NCBI GenBank assembly: GCA_020081605.1 | Contig: JAHREC010000045.1 | Location: 2,294,001 to 2,358,000, forward strand | DNA from: Albifimbria verrucaria | Lineage: Eukaryota > Ascomycota > Sordariomycetes > Hypocreales > Stachybotryaceae | Reading direction: 5' to 3' | DNA: 64,000 bases | Shown here: positions 11,448 through 23,218 of the stretch, in pieces | Numbering within the stretch: position 1 is the first letter of the stretch | Layout of the letters: each line of letters opens with the position of its first letter | The notes under the pieces: generated by a model | The model's database searches: none | Told to the model about the DNA's origin: nothing | The model's input: the letters and a program-made list of their open reading frames with translations, nothing else | Made by a program: the position numbers and the translations under genes

Positions 11448-11641
11448 TAAGCCCGACCGGGTGGGAGTTGGGACCAAAAGTGCACAGGACACAGTTTAAC
11501 GTTGGGGTTAGAGGCGAACCATAAGGAAAATGTAGATGGATATAATGATCGTTCTGGTACGTGAGAGATAGATTTTCATAAATTGAGGAATTTCTCATTA
11601 CCGTACATTCGAAAGAATATACATGGTGAAGCCTAGGAAGA

Positions 11642-11947
11642 AATTGGGATCTCTCGCATAGATATGACAGCCTGTTATCTTACCCACGGCAAGTTCAGAT
11701 TGAGAACAAGAAACCTTGGCTAGAGCTGTCTTCTTCGAAGAGGTTCGTAGTAATTAGTGAGCAAACCAATCAAGAATACCGTAAGGAAAGTATTCACTTT
11801 CTTGCAATTCAAGGGCTAGGAAGATGGGCTGCTTACTATTTGCCTTTTCAGGAGAAGACACTAATTATGCTTTTCTATGAAAATAGAGTCATTTGCATGG
11901 GTATGAATACATTTGATTGGCCACTATTGGGTTGCTGGCAGGGCTGA
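11642..11947 (+). other. unassigned protein-like open segment downstream of kinase-YTH
   Basis: About 100 codons are open in one frame with protein-like composition (for example SHRYDSLLSYPRQVQ, SIHFLAIQGLGRWAAYY, KTLIMLFYENRVICMGM), ending at a stop at 11945. No methionine start or clean splice acceptor joins it to the YTH gene. It may be a 3' exon of that gene broken by an indel, or a remnant of another gene. I do not recognise the family. Confidence 0.35.
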
Positions 11948-12497
11948 GCTTCCATGGTAAACTGTACCTGGTAAGGGGAGAAACTAAACTGTTAGCCATC
12001 ATCTACCGGTACTTGGAACACAATCTAAGAGTTAGTTAATAGAGAATGTACTGTTTCTTCATTCGTAACTGAGTCTGTGGATTCAAATAGATAAGACGGT
12101 ATGTCAACAAGTAACATGGTAAGAATGATAATAAGAAGAGACACACCATATTTCCTGCCTTGAATTAGCTTCCTAAGCTTAACCAGCTGGACCAGGGTCA
12201 ACATGTGGACTCTGTCGTGTACTTCCTGTTTAAAACTGAATAGACGAGACAAAAGAGCCACTAATTTCTACCCAAGACTGTCCCTGAGTGATCCTGGCCT
12301 ATCGTGGAGCTTAGACTGGGTATCTAATGCCTGCTGACCTTCCAGGGTTGCTGGATATAGACAAGCGAACAATGACCAGGATACTGAGTTTTCCTCAGAC
12401 CCCTGCCAGGCCTTGGAGCCCTTATACAGCTTGTTGTCTCAATAAGGACCTCCTCCACCCTATTTGGCCGTTTTCACGATTTGTTGGTGTCGACAAC
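11948..12497. other. intergenic, upstream of the lectin-like gene
   Basis: A short minus-strand frame at 12025-12261 has no recognisable features. Nothing else seen. Confidence 0.45.
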
Positions 12498-14134
12498 ATG
12501 TCTTCACGGCCGGAGCCTGCCAAGAATATCGAAAAACTGGAAAAACCACCAATAATCGATGGTCTGCATCCGGTGCCCAACCCAGATCTGGACGGTCTAC
12601 ATCCGGTGCCATATTCGACCATATGCGCCGTCTCAGATTCCAACCTCGAGGTTGCTGAAGCTAACTCCGTTGGCGCGGCTCCTAGGGCTGGCACCGACGG
12701 CATCAGCACCGTTTCCGATGAACTTGCAGCTACCGGAAAGTCCGCTCCGCCACCAGTCAAGCAAGCGTCACGTCGGAAACTTTTCTGGATCCTTGGAGTG
12801 ATTTTATTTCTTGTTGGTCTAGGAGCCATCCTTGGGGTGTCCTAGGTTCAAAGGCTGCCAAACATGGGGAGTTGACGATACAGACAGAGACCAAGATGGA
12901 AGTGATGGAGAAACAACGCCTCACAATTCTCCAAGCCCGACTGCAGCATCGGAAATTACCAGTTCGTTCTCTGCACCCACGTCAATTCCTACATCAATTG
13001 GACGACTTTCACCTCTCTCTGTTGTTCCCCTAAAGCCTTATGAAAGTAAAAAATACTTGTTCTTTCTCGGATTTAAATCACCCAAAGGTCGGTTTTATTA
13101 TTCCATTGCCGACTCAACTAGCCCACGTGCCGGCAGCACCGCTTGGGACTGGGGTGCTCCTCAATTGCTCGCTCCAACTTACCCAACGGATGACAATGCC
13201 GGTCTATGGTTAGCTAGTGAAAGGGGAAAGTTGAATTTATATCTACTCAATTCCAGCCAGGTAATAAATGGACTGGCTTATGATTCTGCTTATGAAGATA
13301 TCAATGGTGAGCTTCTCTATAGGCAAAATGACATTGATAAAGAAGGATTTGCGGCTGCGAGGGGTAGCAGTGTTGGAGTTTACGGCCCTTGGTTGGTCTA
13401 CCAGGACACGGAAAACAGCCTGGCCGTGGTTAGGAACATGGACATTTGCACCGTTTCGCGAATCAACGCAATATCAAAGGGCAAGCTCGCAATCGACATT
13501 CAACTGGGAACGAAACTCGCAATAGTACCTCTTACCACGAACGGACTGGATATTGGATTGGGCAGCGTCGGCGTCTTCTACCAGCGGACGAATGGAGATG
13601 TCGACCTTTACCCCATATCAAGGGAATTGGAATACAAATCAAATAACTACACACCGCCGTCTCCTAGTGGGCCATGGGGAGCAAGCAGTAAGAGAATACG
13701 GGCCTATGTTTTCAGGAACTTAGAAACTTACGTATCGCAGTTTTCCTGGCGCAAAACTGCCAGATGGCAACTCATTTGCCGCATTTGCAACTCCACTATC
13801 TGATAACACAACAGATCCAACTGTTGCTGTCACCTTTCTCTATCAGGACTTCAATGGCGATATAAAAGAGATGCGTGCTGACGGCAGTGCCGGATGGAAA
13901 ACAACCTCGCCGCAGGCGTTGAAAGACGCAGATGCTGGCACCGGCATTACATGTGTTGCCCTGTCGCCTTGGAGCTGCGATATGTCAAATAATCCTAATG
14001 GGCAGCTCTTTGTGGCACCTGTCGAGCGTATCCCGGACTTCACACGGTGCTTCTTTTGGAAGAAAGGATTTGTCGTAGAAGTTCGACGAGATGAAACAGG
14101 CTGGGTAAACTTGGGTCCAGTAAATCTACCCTGA
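12498..14134 (+). CDS. type II membrane protein with fucose-specific-lectin-like domain
   Basis: Start at MSSRPEPAKNIEKLEKPP. A soluble N-terminal tail (about 90 aa) holds two copies of DGLHPVP. One transmembrane helix follows a basic stop (SRRKLFWILGVILFLVGLGA), then a Ser/Thr/Pro-rich linker and a beta-propeller-like domain of about 320 aa (FYYSIADSTS, DNAGLWLASERGKLNLYLL, GSVGVFYQRTNGDVDLYPI, VTFLYQDFNGDIKEM). This layout is common in filamentous fungi for AAL-type lectins. One-base shifts lie at the G-runs near 12834 and 12866, and near 13740. With one base each the frames join (AILGGVLGSKAAKH; FPGAKLPDG). It is likely anchored in the plasma membrane with the lectin side outside. Sugar specificity is not shown. 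Confidence 0.7.
12556..12611 (+). repeat. two-copy repeat encoding DGLHPVP
   Basis: Near-identical DNA units encode DGLHPVPNPDL and DGLHPVPYS in the cytoplasmic tail of the lectin-like protein. Copies differ at synonymous sites, so the duplication is not brand new. Confidence 0.7.
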
Positions 14135-14238
14135 AGTTAGGATGCTGGCATGTATCAATCAGTGAAACTTTAGAAGGAGGCGTTTTATGACAAAAGTTAT
14201 GATGATTTGAATGTTATCGAATTATGACATTCTTGTTT

Positions 14239-15410
14239 TCATGCCTTCTTGCGTAGGTTGAAATCTCGCTTTCTCATACTTGAAGGGTCAATCCGCGCGC
14301 GGATGCCTTCTGTTTCCAACATGCCTTTAAACATCCCACCATCCCTAAGATAAATCTCCCTCTTCTTACGTTCGTCAAAAGCGTCAAATATAATGTCCGG
14401 CTCCGTTATGGACGACCCAAAATCAACCAAGAGCCCTTCCCTATAATTGGCGGCGCGTATGTCTCGATTATATATCTTATGTGAATTCAAAGCGACAATG
14501 CCTGCACAAATCTTCCATTGCTGCCTGGTGGTGACTCCCGATTTAGGAGCTGCCAACTTTTTGACGAGGGCGCGAATTGGTCGTTGTTGTACAACTGATG
14601 ATGATGTTTCACTGTCGCTGCCATCGCTGCCCAAATAGACCCCGTCTCTTTCAAGCATCTCAACATCATCCTCGCTGAGGTAGAGATAGCCGTAGCAAGG
14701 AATGGCTGGATTAGATGCAAGGGTCTTATCATTCAAGGCCTGCTGTATGCGACCATATGCACGACATTCACAAAAGAATGGGTCAGTATAGTAAGCCACA
14801 ACCTCTGGGTCTTGAGATTCTCCCAAGTACACTTCCCAATAGTCTCTAATAGACTCGACGTCAAAGTCTTTGAACTAGAAATCATAGAGACTTAGCGGAA
14901 GTTCGTGTGAACGACGGTGCCTAACCTGCAACTACACGGTTGAAGTCACCTAGGGTTACTTACTACTTTGAGTGCATATTGCTTCGATTTTATCCTGACA
15001 TGGAAGACATAGCCCTGCATTCCAGACGCATCATCTCTCTCCATGTCCAGCCTACCCAGCCATTCAATCTTGGATTCATGGTGCTCAAAGAGTGGTAAGC
15101 TTGGCCCCTCACATGGAGGCAAGTGAGGCACACTATCACGGGTCGCTGGCTTTTCTGGCCTTTTGGAGCTCGTCTTAGTTGCTACTTTGGCCGCAGCTTT
15201 GACAGTAGGGTTTGATGTTGCCTCCGGAATCTTTCTAGCTGAACGTTTAGAAACATTCAACGCTGTGTTTTGGTTTCGTGGAGCATGTCTTGATTTTACT
15301 GGCTGTGAGGTATTGCCTCTCGAGGTTGTTGCCCAGGTTCCTTTCTGTATGTCTCCAACGGTATTGGTTCGTGTCGCTTTTGTTTGTCTTGGGGTATTTG
15401 TTCGCGCCAT
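14239..15410 (-). CDS. FTA2-like (Sim4 kinetochore subunit family / atypical kinase-like) protein
   Basis: Exon 1 14964-15410 starts MARTNTPRQTKATRTNT and has a Lys/Arg/Thr-rich disordered tail of about 100 aa. The family core starts with PPCEGPSLPLFEHHESKIEWLG and YVFHVRIKSKQYALKV. After an 89-nt intron (14875-14963) it continues FKDFDVESIRDYWEVYLGE, YYTDPFFCECRAYGRIQ, YNRDIRAANYREGLLVDFG and ends RDFNLRKKA. NRDIRAANY and LLVDFG resemble a degenerate kinase catalytic loop and DFG, as usual in this Pfam family. The name comes from fission-yeast Fta2, but lineage-expanded copies in accessory regions of filamentous fungi are probably not kinetochore parts. Reading frame appears intact. Confidence 0.65.
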
Positions 15411-15862
15411 TGTGCAATCGGATTTTGCTGTTGTAAATGTGAGAGAACATGTTGGGGAAATAATGAAGGGATATAAGGGGTCTTATTGCCGTAGCTGAGA
15501 CCATTCTTAGAGTGCTCTCAATGCGACAGCACATCACCCGCCCACCCATCCTGTAGGATGGCGCGTTATCCGCCAACCACGATGACTCCTGGAGTGGGGA
15601 AGCGGCTGATTACAGAAGGAGTGGTGAGACAATGCATACAGTTATGCATGTTGGTTGTAAAGCACAACCAGCTGATTTGGCTGTTCCACATATAGAAAAC
15701 TTGAGGATACTATCATCAGCGATTCTGCAAGCAGGCGCCGGATTCGGTATGCAGATGACTTGGGGCTGCCTTGTCCAATGCAACCCCAATCAATATTTAA
15801 GCCAGGAGGTTTCGGGGAGATGAGCCCTCTCGGTCAATAGTTTATCTCTGCCTAAGTTATCT
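15411..15862. promoter_or_regulatory. divergent upstream region between FTA2-like and PD-(D/E)XK-like genes
   Basis: The two flanking genes point away from each other. No gene is supported inside; the promoter role is inferred from orientation. Confidence 0.35.
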
Positions 15863-17414
15863 TTGACATGCAAGAAAACACCGAAGATGATCTCCTACAA
15901 CTCGATCTTTGAATTTCTTACTGCTGAAAACCCAAGGGTTATCAGCCCGCTCAAATCAGTCCCTACTTCAAGCAAAGTACATTATGCGACGCCTAAGCAG
16001 CTGAAACCATGGGATGAGTTCAACATGACTACATTGAAACGTATATACGGACAAAAATTGATACAAGAAGCGTACCAGAAAGATCGGATGCTTACTATTC
16101 CGATTATATATCCGCACGAATGCAAATGCCATGATCATGACACAACACAGCATCTACTGAATCAGTGGACATTGGCGATAACAAAACAAGCCCTTCACGT
16201 AGTTCGCGATACCATGCACCCCAGTGGATGGAGTGGCGAGACGAGAATGTGGAAGGAACAAAAGCCTCCCAAAGTGCGAAGAAGATCAGACACTTCGGGA
16301 CACAGAAAGAAACGCAGAAGCCTAGAGAATATATGGGGTGATGCGAGCACTATATCGTTGTGTGAGCCGTGCCAGATCCGGGATGCCCAATCATGCTGGA
16401 GGACCAGGGAGAGGCTGCCTAAGGAGATTAAGCCATATCCCAAGTTCGACAGTTCCAAAGTTCTAGCCATGCTGGATAAGGATGGGTTCTGGGATATGGA
16501 CAAGAAGCATCAAGGCGAGGAGTCTCAAATCTCACAGGCATATTCGTACTGTGTAAACACAGGTTGTCGATATGGGTGCATTTTAACAGCAAATGAGGCA
16601 TTCATTTTCAGAATTAGACCAATGGAAAAACCTGATAGTAAGTCATGTCGCAGGCTATCGCCATTTACATATGCTCACAAAGCGTTGTCAGATCCCCACA
16701 ACTATGAGCAGACACAAAATAAAATGGAAATAAAAAATGCTTTGAAGACGGATGGACTCATGGAGTTCAAAGCAGTTCCTTGGGAACCCACAGAAAAAGC
16801 GATTGTAAAAATTTCGAAGAACTAACCGTCAACTTCGCGCTTTGGGTTCTGCATATTCTCGCAGGGAATGCGCACGAGGTTATGTGGAATTACAAGCCCC
16901 TCCTCGATGAGATCCTTATTCAACAACCTTGCTCTCCGACGACAGAAGTTCCAGTAACACCCCTGGAGGAGAAGGAAGGGGATTTTCGAGTGACTGAGGT
17001 CCTTTTAGACGCTTCTTTTACATCCTCTATTCCTCCAAACGCTTCTTTTACATCATCCGTCACTGATACTCCATCCCGAAAGCGGCCTCGTGGATATGAC
17101 GAAACTCCATTCGCAAGTTCTTTTAACGCGGATTATTCACTAGAGCCAGCTGTAAGGAACATTATGAGTCCATTTTCTTCTTCACGTACTCTGCTAACTG
17201 TTTTTTGCAGCCAGCAGATTTGCGGTATCTTGGCAAATCCAGCGTGGCCGAGGAAGAAACAGAGACCGAACAGTCGGGAGAATATGTTCTTCACAACCAA
17301 GCAAATGAGCCAGTCACACGAGATAACCCCAGGAGATCAACAAGAATTGCAGAGAAGCTAGCAACAGTGACTCAAGAAAAGCGGGCAAGGCTAGAGACTG
17401 ACACGAGGCCATAG
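15863..17414 (+). CDS. fungal hypothetical protein, possible PD-(D/E)XK nuclease-like fold
   Basis: Begins MTCKKTPKMISYNSIFEFL (a second Met eight codons on is also possible). The middle has LPKEIKPYPKF, then QISQAYSYCVNTGCRYG, CILTANEAFIFRIRP, and ELTVNFALWVLHILAGN. An E-x-K motif followed by a helix with Q and an RYG-x-I-x-T-x-E strand is reminiscent of PD-(D/E)XK families common in fungal accessory genomes, but the assignment is only by eye. One frame change at A5 16807-16811; a sixth A gives VKNFEELTVNFALW. A short in-gene duplication encodes DASFTSSIPPNASFTSS (about 17010-17060). An intron near 17153-17212 joins LEPA to PADLRYLG. The C-terminal tail is basic (RRSTRIAEKL). Confidence 0.5.
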
Positions 17415-18306
17415 ATATCTGGGTGATAAAGAAAATAGCATAGACCATTACAGCCAACACTCTGGATTTAATCCGATACGTTGATGGTGGCTTCACTGTT
17501 TGCCTGTCTCATTGAGTCACTCGAGTGCACGGATACGCTTGCATATACGATACTTCAGAGTCATACAGACCATGCAGCCACTCGTGCCATGACAATTCAC
17601 TGTTCAATCGGCCAGACTACTCGCCGGGGTGGCTTGTGATGGTTCAGCCTTGAGCGCAAAGGAGTCCGGCCGTGGAAGAGGTTTGAGAGCCACTGGGGCT
17701 GGGTTAGTTGTTTGTACTTTAATATTATTAAAATGGAAATAAATTGAGAAAATATTGGGGCATATTTGACCATGTATTCCAACTATCCCAACCATGAAAC
17801 GTTGAATGTTGGTGTTCAAAGACCCCTGCAGTTACTCACTTACATGCCCTGTTGCTCCCCGCATTGCCCGCTCTGTTGACAAGCGCAGGGCATCGTCCAA
17901 CTTCCTGGCGGCGTCAAGCAGATCGGCGCATTTGTCAAGCGATCCACATGACATCAACGACCCAGTGAGACACCATCACAATTGCCTTGGCGCCCAATTT
18001 ATAATCAGCAGCCTGCGACACCTGCATGGGCCTGGTCCAGCGACTGTCAGTGGTCTGGATACGGAGGGATCGTCGGAAGCCTGCTAAACTCCGCATGACG
18101 CCTTTACAACGACATGTCAAAGGAGCTTAAACGTCGAGTATAAATACATTCAAGGCAATTGTGTCGATTATTTACAGACCTTCAGATTTGGTTAGAATAA
18201 AGGAAGAAGCTCATAGCAATATCCAATCTTTGCAAAACTGTGTTATTACCTTCATACTCGCGCGCAAGAAATACTACCTCGCACATAAATCTGCATCATT
18301 ATCATC
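17415..18306. other. intergenic, no supported gene
   Basis: Short frames on both strands, none recognisable. It contains the upstream region of the epoxide hydrolase gene. Confidence 0.5.
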
Positions 18307-19642
18307 ATGGCAGCCAATGCCGAAATCAAGCCTTATAAGGTCTCTGTGCCTGATTCGGCCATCAAGCTACTCAAAGACAAGATCGCGATCACCACATGGC
18401 CTGACGAGCTTGAATTCTCTGATGACTGGGCCTTTGGCGCGCCGCTCAGCGAAGTGAAGAGACTGGCAGAGTACTGGCGCAACGGCTTCGATTGGCGCAA
18501 GCAGGAGGCCGAGATCAACGAGCTACCGCAGTTCGAGACCAAGGTTCCCGTAGATGGTTACGGAGAATTGAACATTCATTTTGTGCACAAGCGCAGCAGT
18601 CGCCCTGATGCCATTCCACTGCTGTTCTCTCACGGGTGTAAGCACTTATTACCCATATCCTTGATGATTACTAGTTTACTAACACATGATCAGGGCCAGG
18701 TAGCTTCCTTGAGATTGTCAAGATCCTTCCGCTTCTGACGGAGCCGAAGGAGGGCCAGGCATTCCATGTCGTCGCACCTTCATTGCCCAACTTTGGCTTC
18801 TCGGATCGTGTGTCCAAGCCTGGGTTTAGTCCACTGAAGCACGCCGAAACTCTGCACAAGCTGATGCTGAAGTTGGGCTACAATCAATACGGTTCGTTGA
18901 GAAGCCAATTCATAGTAGACATTGCGCTGACAATTTGCAGCAAACCAGGGCGGTGATTGGGGTTCATCATTGTCAGGCTCATGGGTGCACTGTATCCCGA
19001 GAGCTGCCTAGCGACTCACATCAACTTTGCCCGTGTTGGAAAGCCCCGTCCGTGCTCAAGTCACCTGTTGCCTCCGCTCAGGATGCGCTACAGGCATACA
19101 CTGATGAAGAAAAGGCAGGCGTGGAGCGATCGGAGTGGTTCATAAAAGAGGGCGCGGGCTACAACCAGCTCCAGTCTACTAAGCCGTCCACTTTGGCCTT
19201 TGCGTTGCGCGACTCTCCGGTAGCGTTGCTGGCATGGATCTACGAGAAGCTGCACGACTGGACAGACAGCTACCCATGGACTGACGACGAGATATTGACG
19301 TGGATCTCCGTCTACCAGTTCTCCACGGCCGGCCCCCAGGCCAGCGTGTACATCTACTACGAGAACATGCACTCACACCAAGACATCATTCCAAAAGTCG
19401 CAGCCAGCGTACCCAACGTGCCGCTTGGATACTCAATCTTCCCCAAGGACCTGGTTGTGCCTCCAACGAGCTGGGCACGCACACTAGGACCAGTGGTGTT
19501 TGAGAAGAGGCACGCTGACGGCGGGCACTTTGCCGCGCATGAGAGACCAGAAAAGCTAGCAGAGGATTTGCGCGAAATGTTCAAGAAAGGAGGGAAGCTG
19601 GATGATATCTTAAACAAACTAGTGGTGGCAGCTCGGCTGTAG
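18307..19642 (+). CDS. epoxide hydrolase, alpha/beta-hydrolase fold (EHN family)
   Basis: The N-terminal EHN region is [20 protein letters not shown] through [28 protein letters not shown] (oxyanion-hole HGWPG) is formed across a 56-nt intron at 18638-18693. The second intron joins GYNQY to [13 protein letters not shown] carries the nucleophile Asp. Lid tyrosines lie in SVYIYYEN; the catalytic His is in [11 protein letters not shown]. One-base shifts occur at G-run 18959-18962 (restores [16 protein letters not shown]) and C-run 19044-19047 (restores [13 protein letters not shown]). About 400 aa, the normal size. It hydrolyses epoxides to vicinal diols, likely in detoxification or secondary metabolism; the substrate is unknown. 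All catalytic residues are present, so it is probably functional once the indels are corrected. Confidence 0.88.
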
Positions 19643-21227
19643 TTGAGCTTGTAACGACAATTGCAATTGCTAGTGTTAGAGAGCCGTCGCGTTGTGGTTA
19701 ATACATGATATTACCAATGGGTTTGGAGTATGCAACGCCGATACTGTATTGCCCTGTAAACTTCCACTCATCGCAGAAGACAGTGATTTGCAGTATTATT
19801 ATTGCTGGGCAACTCATGTGTCAGTTAATCGCTTTGCCTAACTACTGTTTCTAGACTACAGGTAGTATGCATCATTCCTCGTGGTCTGATGGCAGCTGGA
19901 ACGTGACTTTCAGATCGGGACGGTTCTTCGCTGTTCTCCCATCTGTGATCAAAATACCTGTTTCCAGTTAGAAATAAGCTGTCACCAAGAAACGACGCAT
20001 GGGTCACGTCACTCTTGAGGAGGCATAGGAAGCGTTAGAGGATTTGGCTTCGTTCCTGCGTATTGGCCTTGCCGAAGCCTCAGCAGGCTGAGGCTTTGTG
20101 TCGCGGTCAGCATCTGTAAGGTTCAAATTCGTTGAATCGGGCATGTTGCTTAATTAGTTCTGAAGTTTTAATAATGTTGGATGTTTGAACAGGCGAGTGT
20201 AAATCTGTAGGTTGCTTCACGGTGGGTTTATTGATGATATTTTCAAGAATGATCTTACACGATCCGTACCCGGAGGTTTTATATGCATTTTTGCAATGAC
20301 TTGAGGTGAAATGAAACTCGATCATACATAAGTCTGTCACGGCTTCTAGTGTTCAGCCAATGTTCACTTATTGCAATGCTCATCGTGACGCACAGTCGTC
20401 GATACTCCAGTGTCTTACACTCCCAACCCTACACCTCGGATTTCTCGTCGCTTTCTAAACAGAGGACGATCTGCTGATGTGATTTAGTCCGCAGTGCCTG
20501 GCTAGGGAAGTTGAATTGAACATTCTCCTGGTCTATGACCATCCAGGAACCATGTCGCTGTTGACATGGCAGAAAGCCAACTTACACTTGACTTTCTTGA
20601 CCTTACGTAACTGGGAGAGTCATTTCAATATGATTTTCTAAAGTATCACGTCCACTGACAGTGTAATCGTTGTATTTAATTCGTAATATTACTTTCCTTT
20701 TGGCTTGTTCACATACCCTTCAGCAAGGGCACACAGATGACCTGGGTGGGTTTGTGTACTGGCATCTATGGGAGACCGTAAGCAATTAACGTTAATATAT
20801 GCATACGCCGTTAGCAATGCGGTGCACAGATAGCTTAGATAAATAGAACTTGTATATAAATTACATGTCACTTGTTATCAAATTTACTCTACTTTTTAAC
20901 TGCTGTACCTTTTCCATAGACAAAGCGTGTAATGCCCCATCATGATCCCGTACAAGACAGAGCATCAAGTCGAGTTTTGGAGGGTACAAGAAGCACAGGA
21001 CGCTGGACACCCCACGCTACAGCGACCGGGGAGCCCTTCTGTAGCACACCCAGGTACTCACATGTACCTTGCGTCGTCCCCGCGGTATCGGAGTAAATGC
21101 ACCGACTGGGATCCAGCAAAATAAACCGTCAATTAATTCCTTCGATGACGAAGTCGCAACACCCAGCTTGACATCTGATTCCTCCCACAGCCAAGCCGTG
21201 CCGCCAGAAGCCCCAGCTCCTCTCACA
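19643..21227. other. intergenic, no supported gene
   Basis: About 1.6 kb with only short frames. It marks the change from AT-richer sequence to the GC-rich core block. It includes the promoter of the citrate carrier. Confidence 0.5.
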
Positions 21228-22406
21228 ATGGCGACCCTATCCAAGGACTCGTCGAGCGACCAGAAGAAGAAGCAGAAGCCCAGCGCGCTGCGGTCCATCA
21301 TCGCCGGTTCCACGGCTGGCGCTCTCGAGATTGGTAACGTTCTCCGGCCCGCGATAGCCTCGGCTGTGCCAATTGGCGGTAACTGACCTCTGTCACCTCT
21401 GAAATAGCCATTACCTACCCTGCCGAGTGTATGACGCCCTAGAATCAACTACTACATGCCGGACGTGACTCACTGACTCACCCGTTGCACGCAGTCGCAA
21501 AGACACGATCACAGCTCAACCGCCGCTTGCCCGAAGGGCAGAAGCTCCCTGGCCCCCGTTCGGACGCGAATGGTACGCCGGATGCACGACGCTCATCATC
21601 GGTAACTCGGCCAAGGCCGGAATCCGTACGTGCGCCCTATCGAAAAGCCGAGGATACGGCGAGACCGTAGCGTGAGACGCATGCTAAATAATCTGACGAT
21701 AGGCTTCGTCGCGTTCGATCAATACAAGAGCCTCCTGGCCGATGCCGACGGAAAGCTCACTGGCCCGCGGACAGTCCTCGCCGGATTCGGCGCTGGTGTG
21801 ACTGAGTCGCTGCTTGCCGTGACGCCCACCGAGAGTATCAAGACGACCCTGTGAGTACTTGGCACGTGCCACTACGAGATTGTCTACTAACTGAAGCCCA
21901 TCAGAATCGACGACAAGAAGCTCCCCAAGCCTCGCCTCCGCGGCTTCCTGCACGCCGTGCCAATCATCGCCCGTGAGCGTGGTATTCGCGGCTTCTTCCA
22001 GGGCTTCGTGCCGACGACGGCGCGCCAAGCAGCCAACAGCGCGGTGCGCTTCGGCTCATACGGTTTCCTCAAGCAGATGGCCGAGTCGTACACGGCGCCG
22101 GGCGAGAAGCTGGGCTCGGTGGGCACCTTTGCCATTGGTGGCATGGCAGGTTTGGTCACGGTGGCGGTGACGCAGCCGCTGGACACGGTCAAGACTCGTA
22201 TGCAGAGCATCGAGGCGCGCACCTTGTACCGCAGCACGCTGCACTGCGCGTCCATCATCTTCAAGCAGGAGGGCGTGCTGACTTTCTGGAGCGGCGCGCT
22301 ACCAAGACTGGCGCGGTTGGTGATGAGCGGAGGCATTGTCTTCACCATGTACGAGAAGAGCATGGAGCTGATGAACAAGCTGGACCCGGAGATGAAGTAC
22401 CTGTGA
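21228..22406 (+). CDS. ctp1: mitochondrial tricarboxylate (citrate) transport protein
   Basis: Inner-membrane carrier exchanging citrate for other tricarboxylates or malate. The three signature repeats are seen: YPAEFAKTR, TPTESIKTT and QPLDTVKTR. ALRSIIAGSTAGALEI, TGPRTVLAGFGAGVTESLLA and RGFFQGFVPTTARQAANSAV are typical of Ctp1. Exons: 21228-21333, a 21-nt exon 21408-21428 (ITYPAE), 21495-21625, 21703-21850, 21905-22406. A one-base shift at the C-run 21547-21549 must be repaired to read KLPWPPFGREWYAGCTTLI; a carrier this conserved is unlikely to be a pseudogene. Start chosen at MATLSKDSSSDQ, just before the first carrier repeat; the upstream open frame is leader. Confidence 0.92.
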
Positions 22407-22706
22407 GAGGAGAGGAGTCGGCATCTCTGGGACAGCTACGCATGTACAGATGCCTTGGCGTTTGGGGGTCATGTAGAAAAACGACGATAGAAGACGAGAT
22501 TGGGACACAAGACAGAACAGATCAGCCTTGATACACGGAGCAATGGTACAGATTATGTTATACATCGGCTAGATTATACAGAATCCATTGTTGTACAGCT
22601 GCACCGGCCATTGTGCAGATATGTGGTGGGATGTGATGTGGGTATATGTGTTTTTCCAAGACGTCCTTTTCCATGTAACCGAGCGGTTCCTCCTCTATAT
22701 TTTGCT

Positions 22707-23218
22707 TTACTCCATCCTGATCAAGCCCGATATCCGCTTTCCGATTCTCTGGAACCACGATCGCTTGGGGCTTCTTCGATTTCGGTGACGAGGTCCTCGA
22801 AGTAGGTGGGCTGGCTCTTGGGTTTCAACAAGGAGCCCTTGATCGCGTACTAGCATAGAGAAAACATGTTAGAGGATCCGAATTGTACCGCTGTGTAAGT
22901 CCATTGATGGTATCGCGAACCACCGGCACGACATACCCTTTGCTTCAGCTTGTCACCCAGCAGCATCTGCAGCGCCCTCGCCTTTGCAGCTCCTCCGCCT
23001 CCTTGCCGGCGTTGAAGCGCGGGTAACGCTCGTCTACAGCCTTGCGCAGGACATTCTGCAGCTGGTAGTCGGGCCGCAGGGCCTGCTTGGGCCAGTTGGC
23101 GAAGACGTGCTGGTAGATCTGGAGCTGGACAGCGGGTTAGAAGATTTTTTTATTTTATGGTTTTTCTCTCCTCGGGTGGATCGGAGGCTCGCGAACGTAC
23201 TGCTTGAGGCCGAGACAT
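22707..23218 (-). CDS. mitochondrial cytochrome b / bc1 assembly factor, CBP6/UQCC2 type
   Basis: A first mini-exon MSRPQA (23218 downward) is followed by a GTACGT donor and an intron of about 90 nt. Then comes LQIYQHVFANWPKQALRPDY, RKAVDERYPRFNAGKEAEEL, and after a second intron YAIKGSLLKPKSQPTYFEDL and VTEIEEAPKRSWFQRIGKR. The W-P-K-x-x-x-R-P motif and the KPxxxPxYxxxL and APKRSW motifs fit the small UQCC2/Cbp6 family that helps cytochrome b synthesis at the mitochondrial ribosome. Two one-base shifts (near 22980 and at G-run 22767-22770) must be repaired. About 117 aa. Tail to tail with the citrate carrier. Confidence 0.65.
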
